Assembly: GCA_951799445.1 (NCBI GenBank)
Contig: OX637287.1
Location: 3,720,001 to 3,784,000 of the forward strand
From: Pseudisothecium myosuroides
Taxonomy: Eukaryota; Streptophyta; Bryopsida; Hypnales; Lembophyllaceae
Length of the DNA stretch: 64,000 nucleotides
Direction: 5' to 3'
In this document: one piece after another, positions 46,901-59,350 of the stretch
Layout: each line of letters starts with the position of its first letter
Numbering within the stretch: position 1 is the stretch's first letter
The notes under the pieces: generated by a model
The model's database searches: none
The model's input: only the letters and a program-made list of their open reading frames with translations
Told to the model about the DNA's origin: nothing
Program-made: the position numbers and the translations under genes

Positions 46901-48649
46901 AGAAAATGTATAATATGTATCGTCTATATCTTAGATATACTTATTATATAAAATTCAATATTAGATGCAATGAATTCTTTATTTGATGGTACTATTTTTG
47001 TTGATGCATGATAAATCATCTAAAAAATTTGTTTAGCAAGCACAATGAAGGGTGGAGATTATTTTCAAAAAGAAACAATAATTATCACAGGACTTTCCGG
47101 TCGAAATTCCAAAATAGCTACTAAATTTACTAAACTTGATATTTTAGTTTAAATAAGTAAACACTTTATTGATAGATGGCGGAAAATAATTTTTTTTAAA
47201 ATGATGTAGAAAAATGAACTCAAAGATAAGTGAGATTCAACAAATTATGACGGTTAAAAAATAGTATTAATTAAATTTTAAAGAGTATACTTGTTTTATA
47301 ATAATTATAATTGGGGTTGTATAAAATATAGCAAATGATTAATTTTATTTTTTTTTATTTATGTTGCAAATTATGAAAAGAATAGTATGAGTTTAATTTT
47401 GTATCAATTTTAAATATTTTAAATATTTACATGTTGGTTTGATTTTTTCACACATTCAAATATCATCTTAAAACTTGTAAATTAGTTTTTTTTAAATACT
47501 ACAAATGATTTATTTTATTTTGTTTTTCATTACAGTATATTATATTGAAAGCTGTACAAGTTCAATATTCTTAATTTCTTATGAATTCTAATTATTTAAA
47601 ATATTTACAACTTGTTGGTTGACTTTTTTCATGCATACACATAAAAAAACTATGATTTTTGTAAATTGAGTTCTTCAAAGTATAACTAATTGTTTGTTTT
47701 ATTTTAATCCACATTGTAAATTAAAGAAAAAATACCACAAATTTATTGTTCTCATGCATCCTATTTATATAAATTATTTATAATTTAGTGACTAATTTTT
47801 TCAAGTAATTAAATAATAATTCTATAACTTTAATAATTTTTTATTGGAAGTAATGCAAATATTTAATTTCATATTTTTGGCATTACAAAATTACTCAAAT
47901 AGTTACATGAGTTAAATGTTAGTATGATTTTAATGTGTTTACAACTTATTAGTTTATTTTTCATACATTTGAATCATGAAATCTATATATTTCAATTTAG
48001 TAATATCCACGACTAAAAAATGAGGGAAATTGGCAACATTTTCTTGCAACATTTTGATATATGCATGTGATACATCACCACACATTCCTATTTTACTAAT
48101 ATAAATATTTTATAAATATTTTTAAAAACTATTAATCTATTAATCTATTAATAAAAATTTAATAAAATTGAAAAAAAAGCTTGTGCTTATATAAGATTGA
48201 ATCTTATGAATCTTCTTTCGTAAATGATAATTTAAAATACTGAAATATAATAAATCAAATTAAAAAAAAAAAATTGTATTAACAAACAAATGAATTTGCA
48301 AATTTAAAATATGAATTGTAAAGATACAAGATAAATTAGACATTAACAAAAAAGACTTCCTTCTGTAGGAGTCGCACCAATTATGTCAATTTCAACTCTT
48401 TGCTCAAATATAAAGTAATCAAAGTAAATTAATATACAAGCTTTAATGAAATTTTTTTAAATTGTGTTCCAACGTAAAAAAATAAGCAAAAAATTGAAAG
48501 AAATTAAAGTGAAGAAAAAACAATCATTAGACTACTACTACGGTAATTTTTTTTTCTAAATCCATTTTAACACCACTTTACCTTTAATAAAGAATTAAAA
48601 GGTTGTAATGAATATATATTTATTTATTTGAATTTTATACAAATAATTT
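46901..48649. other. very AT-rich spacer
   Basis: Long AT-rich stretches without ORF or recognisable repeat ends. It may be old LTR sequence but cannot be aligned by eye. Confidence 0.4.
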
Positions 48650-49440
48650 TTTTTCCACCGTGTTTGCACCACGTGCTAAATTCTATAACAATTAACAACA
48701 TGATAATATGAAAAACATCTCAATTTACGATTCAAACACTAGAATCCTCCGAAGCAACATTGTCAAGATACGGTGAGGGATAAACTCTAGGATATACATA
48801 TAGCTCCAAAATTTCAACAAAAATACATCAAAAAATCTCAACGCAAGTAAACAAAGCAAATTTTGTAGGTACCTCAATGTCCTTCAAAGCAAGCTTAAAA
48901 AATAGCAATAATAGAACTTAATATGCCTCCGAAACACAAATTTGGCAATGTTGGTATGCTATGTCCAAATGTCTAATTAAATGAACCCAAATTGTATAAA
49001 ATGCCAAAATGATGCCCAAAAGAGATATTTATGAGAGGAAAATAAGCCTCCCTTATACACATTTTCAAAGGCACTCATTCCTCTCTCTTTTCCTATTGAT
49101 AATCTTAGCATTTAAGATTTTCATCCTAAATTGTTCATTTTGACTTTCTATACTGATTCAAACCCCTAACTTTTGGATATTAATTCCAAATTAAAAATCA
49201 ATTGCACTGTTGGCTTCAGAAGGCCATTTCTAATTTTTGAAATACATCCTATTCATTAACTTAATTCCATAAAACTCAACAAAATCTATCGCTAAGTGAA
49301 CACCAAAACGGGGTTAAACCCAAATCTTGGAGTTTGACTTCTTTGAAAAAAATAATTAGCCTAAGCTCTTTAATAGGTATGGGAAAATAAGATAAGACCT
49401 AGCTTCGACCTCATTCCAATTTCGTATGCTCCCGATGTCG
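48650..49440 (-). repeat. fragment of the old giant LTR
   Basis: It aligns with 27290-28080 in the same orientation. Shared blocks include TTGCACCACGTGCTA, ATCCCTCACC (inverted) and TTTCGTATGCTCCCG. Both ends are lost. Confidence 0.65.
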
Positions 49441-50227
49441 TGTTAGGAGTCTTTAGTCTTATAAAAAAACATTGATTTTTTTACTACAATGAGATTTAGT
49501 TCAAGATATGAGGGTGAGAAATAATATAATATACTACCTCAAAGTAGAATAAACGCATCATTTGCCATATAGAATCTCATAGTGTATCAAGTAAATAAAA
49601 CATTATATATAAAGGTTAATGACTTTGTATATAAAGTATACAAATATCGCGTATTAATATTTATATGGTATGTATGATCCGAATATATACATACTTAAAA
49701 ATATCATATATAAATATTGTAAAATTATATAGTATCAATATATATATATAATATGTATAAAAAATATTTATACATGTATAATCCATATATATATTGTATA
49801 AATTGTATGCAAACTGTATAAAGTATATAGAAACCGAATTTTTTTGCAAATTTTCATATAGTTGTAGTTAAACTTGAAATGAATGCCATGGTCGCTCCAT
49901 AGATTCAAATTAAGGGTGTTTTAACTTTCTGAAAAGTCAAGAAAATATAATACAATATCTTCAAAAATCAAAGTAAAATAAGATATTGCCCGTTTGTAGT
50001 AACTTGTTAAAAACTGCACTTCCAAATTTGTTGGTAGCTAAATATCTTTTTATTTTAGAATATGCTTCTGTCTCATAAAAATTTCAAATACTTCGTGCTA
50101 TATCTTTTTAGAAAGCTGACTTTATAATATAAATTCTCTAAAAATCTTAGCTCAAAAAGATAAAAACTCTGCTATCAATAATTCAATATTCTGTCAAAGT
50201 TGAACCTAGCTTTACGGTTTTGAGATC
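49441..50227. other. AT-rich spacer with TA-rich simple repeats
   Basis: TATATA-type simple sequence lies near 49660-49830. No gene. Confidence 0.45.
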
Positions 50228-50765
50228 AATAGTTGCCAAAAATCAAGACACAAAAGAAATTGTGCTTATGTGCCAATTTTCTTCTTTCAGTGGGATACTA
50301 AGTGAAGAACAAGGTGAATTTACGAAATTAATGACAACATTTTTGAACCTATCAAAGAGAAGTAACAAAATGAATACAACTCACAAAGGAGGAGATGAAA
50401 ACATGTACATGATGGGATGGAAAGGAAAATATAATGCGGACTTGTCTTCGGGGAGATACATGCCTTTTTCTTTAATTCGAAATTCAAGAGAAACTTTGAA
50501 GAAGTGAAAAGAAGATCAAGAGGAGAAAGTGACTTGAATCAATAATGTATATCGAAGGAAATTTTCGGAAATGACATCAAAATTTTTTAAAAACGCATCA
50601 AAGCAAACAACTAGAGCTGGAGTGACAGATTTTTGTCAAACTAAATTTACAGATTTTGAACAAATAGAGGGGGTATTTGCAAGTAATTTATCTTATACCT
50701 TTAAAGACTTTTCAAATTCTTTCCATAAAGATAAGGACTATAACACTTATTGTTATGGAATTTGA
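50220..50765 (+). pseudogene. unknown frame carried by the palindrome, left arm
   Basis: One reading frame of about 182 codons runs through two TGA codons (50505-50507 and 50535-50537) to a final TGA at 50763-50765. The first part contains FSSFSGILSEEQGEF and GWKGKYNADLSSGRYMPFSL. The second has TRAGVTDFCQTKFTDFEQIE. I do not recognise the family. Both arms keep the same stops, so they were present before the inverted duplication. It may be a fragment of a mobile-element or organelle/virus-derived gene, or an exon pair; nothing here decides. Confidence 0.35.
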
Positions 50766-51604
50766 GCTCTTTAATTATTAAACACTGAAAAATTAGTCAC
50801 TTTGAGTGATGACAATGCTTTTAAATGTAAGGGAGGAAAGTTCGCTATATCAACGTACAAATTCAATGTTGATTTTAGTAAACACAATGGCATTGTAGAG
50901 ATTATATAAAGAGATGGCATTGTAGAGAAATCTCTATAATGTCATCGTGTTTACTAAAATCAACATTAAATTTGTACTTTTGTATAGTGAACTTTCCTCT
51001 TTTCCATTTAAAAGCATTGTCATCACTCAAAGTGACTAATTTTTCAGTGTTTAATAACTAAAGAGCTCAAATTCCATAACAATAAGTGTTATAGTCCTTA
51101 TCTTTATGGAAAGAATTTGAAAAGTCTTTAAAGGTATAAGATAAATTACTTGCAAATACCCCCTCTATTTGTTCAAAATCTGTAAATTTAGTTTGACAAA
51201 AATCTGTCACTCCAGCTCTAGTTGTTTGCTTTGATGCGTTTTTAAAAAATTTTGATGTCATTTCCGAAAATTTCCTTCGATATACATTATTGATTCAAGT
51301 CACTTTCTCCTCTTGATCTTCTTTTCACTTCTTCAAAGTTTCTCTTGAATTTCGAATTAAAGAAAAAGGCATGTATCTCCCCGAAGACAAGTCCGCATTA
51401 TATTCTCCTTTCCATCCTATCACGTACATGTTTTTATCTCCTCTCTTGTGAGTTGTATTCATTTTGTTACTTCTCTTTAATAGGTTCAAAAATGTTGTCA
51501 TTAATTTCGTAAATTCACCTTGTTCTTCACTCAGTATCCCACTGAAAGAAGAAAATTGGCACATAAGCACAATTTCTTTTGTGTCTTGATTTTTGGCAAC
51601 TATT
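50228..51604. repeat. near-perfect 1.38-kb palindrome
   Basis: The left arm 50228-50900 and right arm 50932-51604 are inverted copies of 673 bp each with very few differences, around a 31-bp centre. The sum of paired coordinates stays constant at 101832, so indels are absent or rare. The centre repeats GGCATTGTAGAGA. High identity implies recent formation or ongoing arm-to-arm conversion. Confidence 0.93.
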
Positions 51605-51612
51605 CTATACTT
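51067..51612 (-). pseudogene. unknown frame carried by the palindrome, right arm
   Basis: Mirror copy of the left-arm frame on the minus strand. The C-terminal 64-residue part is identical in translation to the left arm. The N-terminal part differs at a few residues, for example KRGDKNMYVIGWKGE instead of KGGDENMYMMGWKGK. The same two internal TGA codons are present. Confidence 0.35.
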
Positions 51613-53379
51613 TCTTTACTTTCACACTTATAATTTTTTTTTAAAGAACTTCATACTAAAAGTACTATATCTTTTTAGAAAACTAAAGTCTTTGTACACA
51701 ACTTCTCTAAAACTCAAATTCAAATATACATTAACTAAACTTTTACTAGTGTTCGAAATTTTGATTTTTGACCTTAGAAGGTAGCAAACACTCTCTCACT
51801 TCATCACTTATAACTCTTGCGTACAAATTTAAAATGAAGTAAGTATAAAATTTTGGAATTATAAAAAAAAAATCCTCTCAAAAATTCATTGCAAAATTCG
51901 AAATACACAACACAATATCCCTTCTTAAACCCACGACACTCTCCAAACTAAACTATGAAGGAGAAAAGAGAAACCCCTGACTCGTTATCCTTCCTCTAAG
52001 GGCCTGTAGACCTAAAAATTTTAGAAAATAGTTTAGAATAGAAAAAGGGACCAATTAGGGGCCCCTTAGTGTTTAAAAATAGAAATAAAAGCTATTTTAA
52101 AGTCGAAAACTAGTTCTACGTGTAAATAGGTCTAGTTAGATGGATGGATGGATGAAAAAGTATAAAAATAAAATAAAGATAATAAAAGGGATGAATGGGG
52201 TGTGTGACGAGGTCTCACCCCTTCCCAAGAGGTGTGGCACCTCATTTGGTCGGCTATAAATAGCTAAAAAAATAGAAAAGACATGGCATTGTAAGACCCA
52301 ATATTTTTAATATATATATTATTATTATTTTGTGTAATTTGTTTTATAAGTGTTTTTCAAATAATTTATTAGAATTTGCAATACTTTGCTTGAGTGCGTT
52401 TTGGTATATTGTGTAATTCTTGGGACTGTAAATTACAATCATTATTCTGCAAATCAAAAGTATTAATGTTTGAAGCCATTGTGCAAACAATTGAATTAAG
52501 AACTGGGTTAAGTTTGAGAGAATTGAAGCATTAGGCTGTGAGATCTGGGAGCATTGTCGGAATTTGTATCTGTGGCTGAGGCGTTGTGCGCATTAGGCGG
52601 TATTGGAATTTCGAGATTGATTTGGAACTTGCAATTGGGGAGCCAGTCGATACAGAGCAGCGAGAAAAACAATCAAGATCCAGAATTCTACAAATCTGGT
52701 TTGTTTGCAATAATTTCACCAAGCTGCAGCATCTGGTTGCTCCATGGAGCACCAAAATTCTGAGAGATTTCGACTCAATGAGTGAGAATCAGATCACGTT
52801 TTGAAACCAGGAAAGAAGGCCACAAGTAGCACGGTTTGGATTCATGGTAGATTCATGAAAATTTTAAGAACTTGTCGAATTGAGGCTTGGTACGGATCGT
52901 AGAGATCAGTTGAAGACTAAATTGCGACAAATTTCAAGAGATTTGGGCGATTGATTCAGGAAAATTTTGAGAGAATTCACCGCAGTCACATTCTAGATTA
53001 GGTTTTACTCTATCATTCTTGGAATTTTATTCAAATTCCTCGGCGCCAGTGATCAGGCGTGCTCAGAGGAAAAAGCGAGGTTGAATCTGAGACGAAATTT
53101 CAACAATTTCGATCAAATTCTGGTGATCGGAGGCACGCGGGCAACGCCGGCGCAGCCAAGGAGCGGCGACGGACAGGCGCGACATCGGATCGGGACCTCC
53201 GACCGGCCTTCTCCTCCCTCAAATTGAGACCCCTGGTACCCTTCAAATATCTCGTAATAGCAATGTCTTGTGTGCTCTTGGATCTGTTGCTGTTGATATT
53301 GAGATATTTGAATATCAACATATCTTTTGCTGGTCTTTAATATCTGATTAAATGTTGTTTGTGAAATCATGATATCTCT
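51605..53379. other. unassigned region; GC-rich patch at 53040-53240
   Basis: 51600-52520 is AT-rich, with GATGGATG simple repeat at 52137-52155. 53040-53240 is GC-rich and contains overlapping short ORFs (53059-53340 plus, 53100-53321 minus). No domain or splice pattern could be supported. Confidence 0.4.
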
Positions 53380-54808
53380 TGCTGTATTTTATCTTTCAAT
53401 ATCCGTTGCTGCTGATGTCTCAATACGTTGAATTTGACATATCTCGATATCGATATATCTTCATATGTCAATATCGACATATCAAGATATAGATATATAT
53501 TGATATGCTGAAATTTCGATATCTCAATATTGACATCACTCAAAATCTTGATATGTAGAAATCTCAATATCGCGTATTCTCGATATGGATGTATCAAGAT
53601 ATCTTGAGATCTCAATGTTGACATATCCACATATTTCGCTATATTGTGTTCTCTTGACATATCAAATCTCTCGATATATCTTGCTCGATATCTCTTCAGA
53701 TGAGACAATATCACTGGAGCTCCCGATATTTCTTGAGATGAGACGATATCATTGGAGCTCCCGATATCTCTTTCTAAATATGTGCCGATATGTCTTGTTG
53801 GATAAGTCCCGATATCTCTTGCTAGATATGAATTGATATCTCTTGCTGCATATGTGCCGATATCTCTTGCTGGATATGTTCCAATTTCTCTTGTTTGGTA
53901 TATCCCAATACCTCTTGCTGGATATCATCCGATATCTCTTGCTGGATATGTGTCGATATTTCTTGCTGAATATGTGTCGATATCTCTTGCTGGATATGTT
54001 CCGATTTCTCTTGTTCGGTATCTTCCGATACCTCTTGCTGGATATCATCCAATATTTCTTGTTGGATATGTGTCGATATGTCTTACTAAACATGTGCGGA
54101 TATCTTTTACTAAAGATGTGCCTATATTTATTGCTGGATATGTGCTGATATCACTTGCTGGATATCTGCTGATATCGCGTGCTGGATATCTACCGATGTC
54201 TCTTGTTGGGTATCTTCCGATATCTCTTGTTGGATATCTGCCGAAATCTCTTGCTGGATATCTGCCGATATCTCCTGTCGGTCGTCTTTCAATATCTCCA
54301 CATATCTCTTGCTGGATATCTTCGGATATCTCTTGCTGGACATGGACCGATATCTCTTGTTGGTTATCTTCCGATATATTTTGCTGGATATCTCCCGGTA
54401 TCTCTTCGTCCATATGTCCCGATATCTCCTGATGGATATCTTCCGATATTTTTTGATGGTCATTTTCTGATATCTCCAGATATCTGTTGCTGGATATCTT
54501 CGGATATCTCTTGCTGGACATGGACCGATATCTCTTGCTGGGCATGCACGGATATCTCTTGCTGGTTATCTTCCGATATATTTGGCTGGATATCTCTCGG
54601 TCTCTCTTGGTCGATATGTCCCGATATCTCCTGCCGGATATCTTCCGATATTTCTTGCTGGATATCTACCGTTATGTCTTGCTTTGGATCTCCCGATATC
54701 TCTGAGTTGGTATCTCCCGACATCTCTTGCTTTGGATCTCTCGATATTTCTAGCTCGATATGTCCCAAAATCTGTTGCTCGATACTGGTTGATAACTTTG
54801 CTCAATAT
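53380..54808. repeat. GATATC-rich minisatellite, 24-bp unit
   Basis: From about 53760 the core GATATCTCTTGCTGGATAT recurs every 24 bp, with variants (GGATATGTGCC, GGATATCTTCC, GGTATCTTCC). From 53380 to 53760 the motif is looser. Because the unit is a multiple of three and poor in stops, long ORFs appear in several frames on both strands (for example 53833-54432). These are repeat artefacts with 8-residue periods such as ISLAGYVP. Confidence 0.9.
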
Positions 54809-55903
54809 TTAACCCCTCAACGCCCCAACTAGAAACTCATGACGGGAGCTCTGTCCAGGCACCTTGTACTGCATGGCCTTTTTCAGGAAATGTAAGAACT
54901 TGCTGAAAATTTCACCGTTGAAATGAATGCTCACCTACAGTGTGCAGGCATTGCAAAAAATTTCGAAACATTTGACTGTGCGAATGTCGAGACTATAAGA
55001 ATCGAACCACCATGACACCGGGGCTTCGGAGACCTTTTTTTCCTGTCAGCGGCACTTTTGGAAGAGCTAGAAGGCGGCATACTGATCGAAACAGTTCAGA
55101 TTTTTGGAAGGTATTGGGCCATGAGGTCTGTAATGTGTACAACAATTTGCAAGGCATTTGGAAACGAGCTCATTGTGGTATAGTCCACGGAGTTCACGAT
55201 GCTTCAGCAAGATACGACATTCTCAACCGGCTATTGCCGTTGGACTATCACGGATTACAGACACGTGTAGGTGTCCATGAGATTCTCACAGGCTCCCATT
55301 TAGCGTTCACATGCCCCGGACATCAGAAACGAGTCAGTTGAGGTCAAACATGTCTCTTCCTGGAGTCACGAAGATAGACAGGGCACAAAATGTAGATCGA
55401 TTCAACCTTGTCGACAAACAACAGAACCGCTATGCATGCCTCACATAGCTCAGTCGAACATATTCAAATCCAAGACGTTTGCTGTGAAGATGTGATCTCT
55501 CCATCACCGCTGCTCCTTCTCTGTCTCCACTCCCACTACTTCCTCCGTCGACAACAATCCATGAGTGCAATGTGCGGTTGCATCATAGCGAGTACAATGA
55601 GGAACGAAATTACCAATTTCAGGCATTGGATTCTCCATCGAAGGCCCAACGGCCAAGTATCGGCTACAACCGGTCACCTCCCAAAGTGCCATGTCCCGAA
55701 ATACGCTGGACGGCAATTTCGAGGCCTAATTTCAGCTCTGTTTTTGAAATCGGAAAGCACGTTCACGTCCTGCGACTAGTTTGGGCAAGCCTGATAGGTT
55801 CTGTTTTTGACATCTCCAGATGTCAATCTCATCTGAATTTGGAATAGGTTCTCAAACAATCCTCCCCGGTTTTTTCTTCGCTCCTGGGGTGTTGAGGGGT
55901 TAA
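54809..55903. mobile_element. 1095-bp TTAA-type element inside the minisatellite
   Basis: It is bounded by TTAA (54809-54812 and 55900-55903), with inverted ends CCCCTCAACGCCCC and GGGGTGTTGAGGGG. Satellite-like GATATC sequence lies on both sides, consistent with insertion. The interior has higher GC and two plus-strand ORFs (55012-55341 and 55408-55779) without a recognisable piggyBac motif. A truncated or diverged transposase is possible but not shown. Confidence 0.8.
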
Positions 55904-56830
55904 ATCGATATCTTGTCCTCGATACCTCCCGGCAGGACTCGGTATGTATTGGTCTTTCGATATCGGTTGTGGCTGAAATCTCGATATTGGGATATCTCTC
56001 GCTACTCGCTACTCCCTGTTGCTCATATCCTTGGTATGTCAATATCGCAATCCTACAACTGAAACTTGACGATAGCTCGTCGAGATCGATGAATCCAATA
56101 TCGACAAGTTGTATACAGGATTCCCGTATGCACGATTTTAGTTCCTGTGGAAAATGGTTGGTTTCGAATGGAGGTCGACAGAACTCCTTGATACACTATG
56201 TCGCAGTCCTAGCAAAACTCAAAACGAGATCTCAAATTCCCTTAACACAATCTGCACGCAGGCGAACCTTTAGCCACAACGATGACGATATCTTGTATAT
56301 TGATCTACTACGCATGTACATGAATTGAATATTTCATTTTTTAATATCATACACGTCAACACTAATAGGTACATATCTCTTATGGAATTTATACCAAACC
56401 ACGTAAACCATGTAAGCCATTTCACTTATGAATATTGACCCTAAACCACCAAGGATAAAGAGATACCGGGATACCCACATATGTCGATATCGAGGTATCG
56501 AATTATCAGCAGCCAAGAATATTGAGAGATCAAATGCAGACCGAAACTTCAAACATCAACAACAAGCCATATCAAAATATCAGCAACATTAGATATTCAG
56601 AGATGAATGAGGAAGAAGAGATGATGTGACTTTAGCATTCCAGCAGATATCGAGATATCAAACTTCAAAGAACATTGAGCAAGAAGAGATATCTCTATCG
56701 CCCCATGGAAATATGTCGATATCGAGGTATCGAGATGTCAACAACAAGGGATATGGAGAGATTGAATGCAGAAAAGAGATCGAGATATCAACAATAGATA
56801 TTTACATTACAGTACACTTGAATTTACAAA
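55904..56830. repeat. continuation of degenerate GATATC-rich repeat
   Basis: ATCGATATCTTG and TCGATATCGAGGTATCGAG motifs recur on this side of the TTAA element and run up to the 3' end of the two-ORF cassette. They are less regular than in 53760-54800. Confidence 0.7.
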
Positions 56831-56912
56831 TCCGACATGTTCATGGGTGCCTTAAGCCGATACCCGGAAGAGGGAAAAACAGAAGTGGGAGCTGTTTGCA
56901 TCATACTAAACC

Positions 56913-59219
56913 CTAAGCCCTCGGAGCTTTGCTCTGTAGCAGGGACAATAGCGACTGCTGGTTCTTCTTCCTAAGCGCGGACTCCGCAGCCACTCTCCCG
57001 ACCCGCTCGCCCTCCTCCTCCATGTTCGGATTTGCTGGTCGGTGGATGGAGAATTCGCGAAGGGGGCGCATCTCGCCGAGACAGGCAGATATGTCGTAGT
57101 CCCACCCGCCGTCTCCTGTAGGGACCCCACGTTGGGGAATGATGGGGAGGTCCGACACGGACCACGACCTTAGATTCTCGGCCTCCGCAGTGCACAAATG
57201 CGGTGGCTCATACCTTCGATTTTGGCACGCGAGCTCCCGCCACAGGCACTCCAGGAACCAGACGTGCAAGTCCCTTCCGGGCTTCGAAACCCAGTCACGC
57301 GGCGTCGGGGGCATCTTCCGAGTAGTGCCCCATCGATGACAAAGGTATTGCCAGAACATGAAGCACATGGCGTACCAGCACTCCCAGGTGGTCGGTAAGC
57401 CCGGAAATTCGATGCGTGTCGTCTCACGACAGACCAGCTTCCACCACTCCCACTCCCCTGGGACCAGGCCGAGTGTCGTGGCAAAGACGATGTTCAGGAG
57501 TGTGGCGAAATCATCGCCCCACCTATTGTTGTGTAGGTCCAGCGCCGTGCCGACGTAATATGTCTCGTCTCTCCCGATGATGAAGAGCGTCCAGTGGTCG
57601 TGATCAAGGTAGGGCACGATGGCCGTGTCCTGCTCGTCGAAGCCGTTCCCCAGCCACCGCAGCCCGAGATCCCCCAGCCACTCCCAGCTCTGGGGCCCCG
57701 CCGCGTTCGCCTGCGCTTGGTACAGGAAGCCTGTCACGCAAAACTGCGCACTGCACGACACGGCGTGGTATCGCCTCCTGACTGCGTCGGGCGCACGCAA
57801 CACGAGGTGCCTAAGGAGGAAGTCTAGGAACGTGTCGTCCATCTCGTCCCTCTCCTGGAATACGCACCGCCAACTCTCCTTGGAGACATTGATGGCGACG
57901 ACTATACGCCGGTCCTCGCCGAAGAAGAGGACGTGCTCCCCCATGTCGGAGGTGGGGCGCACCGTATCCCTGTGCATACAACGAAATTGACCACGTTAGT
58001 GTGTAAACCGCGCGGTCTCGAAGTCGGAATCCTAAATCGGACACGGATCGATAAGACAACAATAAGACATATCCCGGTGTCGGTAGGTGGAGGTGTTCAG
58101 GGACCGAAGAGCAGTTCGAGATTTGGCGTTATCCTAAACGCACCGGATGACGGTAGGAAAGTTGAGCGCGCCCAAGACCTCTTTGAAGCTCAGGCCTGCC
58201 GAATTCACCGTGAGTTCCGTGTCGAACTGAGGTCCGTGGTCCGTCGTCGGTTTAATGCTGCCGCCTTTCGTCACGTGCATGAGGTCCGGGCGCGTGGGGC
58301 CATCTCAACGCCTCCATCTGCGGTGGCTCAGCTGCCACACTCTCGGCGGACCCTCCCGCGACGAACATGCACCAACTCTGTCCTCGGCACCTACGGGACG
58401 ATCCTCTGTGCTTGGGCCCGGACGTTGTGTATTGTCGACGCGATTTGGCTGATCGCCATCAACGGCGCTCGATCGGACCGGCAAGAGCTCGGGCTGCGGG
58501 ACTTGGGCATCAGCGGGGGGAGTGCCTTGCGGGGGGAGTGGCGTCGTAGTACCTTGCGCGGGGAGTATCGTCGGTGGCTCTGGTTGCACCGCCCTATCCC
58601 CGCAGGCGGGTGCGACGAGTCTAGGATTGGTTGCTGTTGTGATCGCTCGCAGCGGAGCGGGAACGATCTCGGCGTTGTCCCAGCGCTCCCTTGTGACACC
58701 GTGAAGGACGTCCACGACGACTTGTTCGACGCCGGCCCTGCCCTCGCCTCGCGGAATCCAGTGCAGGTTGAGATCTTCCCTCTGTCGTAGCGCCAACTGG
58801 AGGTCCTCCTCCCACTCCTCAACGCTGCCTGCTGCTCGTTCCTTCCTGACCTGCCACACGCGGCGCAGGGCCTCCCCATCGCTGGCTGCGAGATCTTTGA
58901 GGGCCCTCGCTTGAGTGGCGTGTACCCATGGCAGCAGCGCCGTCATGTCGCCCCTTTCGAGTGCGTCTCTGGCCGCGCCCAGGGCTTCGACGGTTGTCCA
59001 GTCCGTCGCATTGTCCGCGAAGAGGAGCTGCCCGAGGCTTTGGCAGATTAGCGTCTCGGCGACGAACCCCCGCGACTGCTCCGCCCACAATTGGATGTTC
59101 TCCGCGGTGGCTCCGTGGCGTGGATCGGCGGAACTGCTGGACACAGAAGTTGTTGTCAGGCGAGCAGCGACATCGACACGAATCATTGCCGGGATGGGGA
59201 CTTTGTTCCAGACTATCAC
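56913..59219 (-). CDS. cassette ORF2: low-complexity N-half plus Ulp1/C48-like C-terminal domain; internal TGA
   Basis: Exon A runs 59219-58144; the start is uncertain, with the first ATG at about 59186. Exon B is 57969-56913. The intron 58143-57970 is GTGCGT...TGCACAG and joins ...TVI-R-DTVRPT in frame. Within exon A a TGA at 58305-58307 interrupts an otherwise continuous frame. It could be a CGA-to-TGA change or lie in an unseen intron. The first part is Ala/Glu-rich and helical, then Pro-rich. Exon B carries a pattern like Ulp1/SENP cysteine proteases: FLDFLLRHL, then DHDHW (His near 57594-57596), ALDLHN (Asp near 57537-57539) and TTWECW (Cys near 57378-57380), in the family order His-Asp-Cys. 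The usual Gln before the Cys is not obvious. Ulp1-like domains are common in plant transposons such as some MULEs. Role otherwise unknown. Confidence 0.55.
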
Positions 59220-59350
59220 GTAGGTATTGGAAACAGGAATGAGGTCATCGGAGGCGAGGCTTACTTGGTATCAACAAAATCGGAGGAGACCATGTGAATT
59301 TGGAGCAGCCTGGCCTCCACGGGGGATGCGACCGCCGCGGTCCTCGACGC

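Noticed and set aside
27290..49440. Homologous segments at 27.3, 41.2 and 48.7 kb as paired LTRs of one element
   Set aside because: Orientations and borders do not fit one element; they are better explained as parts of separate old LTR copies.
53749..54832. ORFs of 100-217 codons on both strands (e.g. 53833-54432 and 54179-54832)
   Set aside because: They follow the 24-bp minisatellite exactly, occur in several frames at once and have 8-residue periods; not genes.
54813..55899. piggyBac transposase gene inside the TTAA element
   Set aside because: Neither strand showed the expected DDD-type motifs in the readable ORFs.
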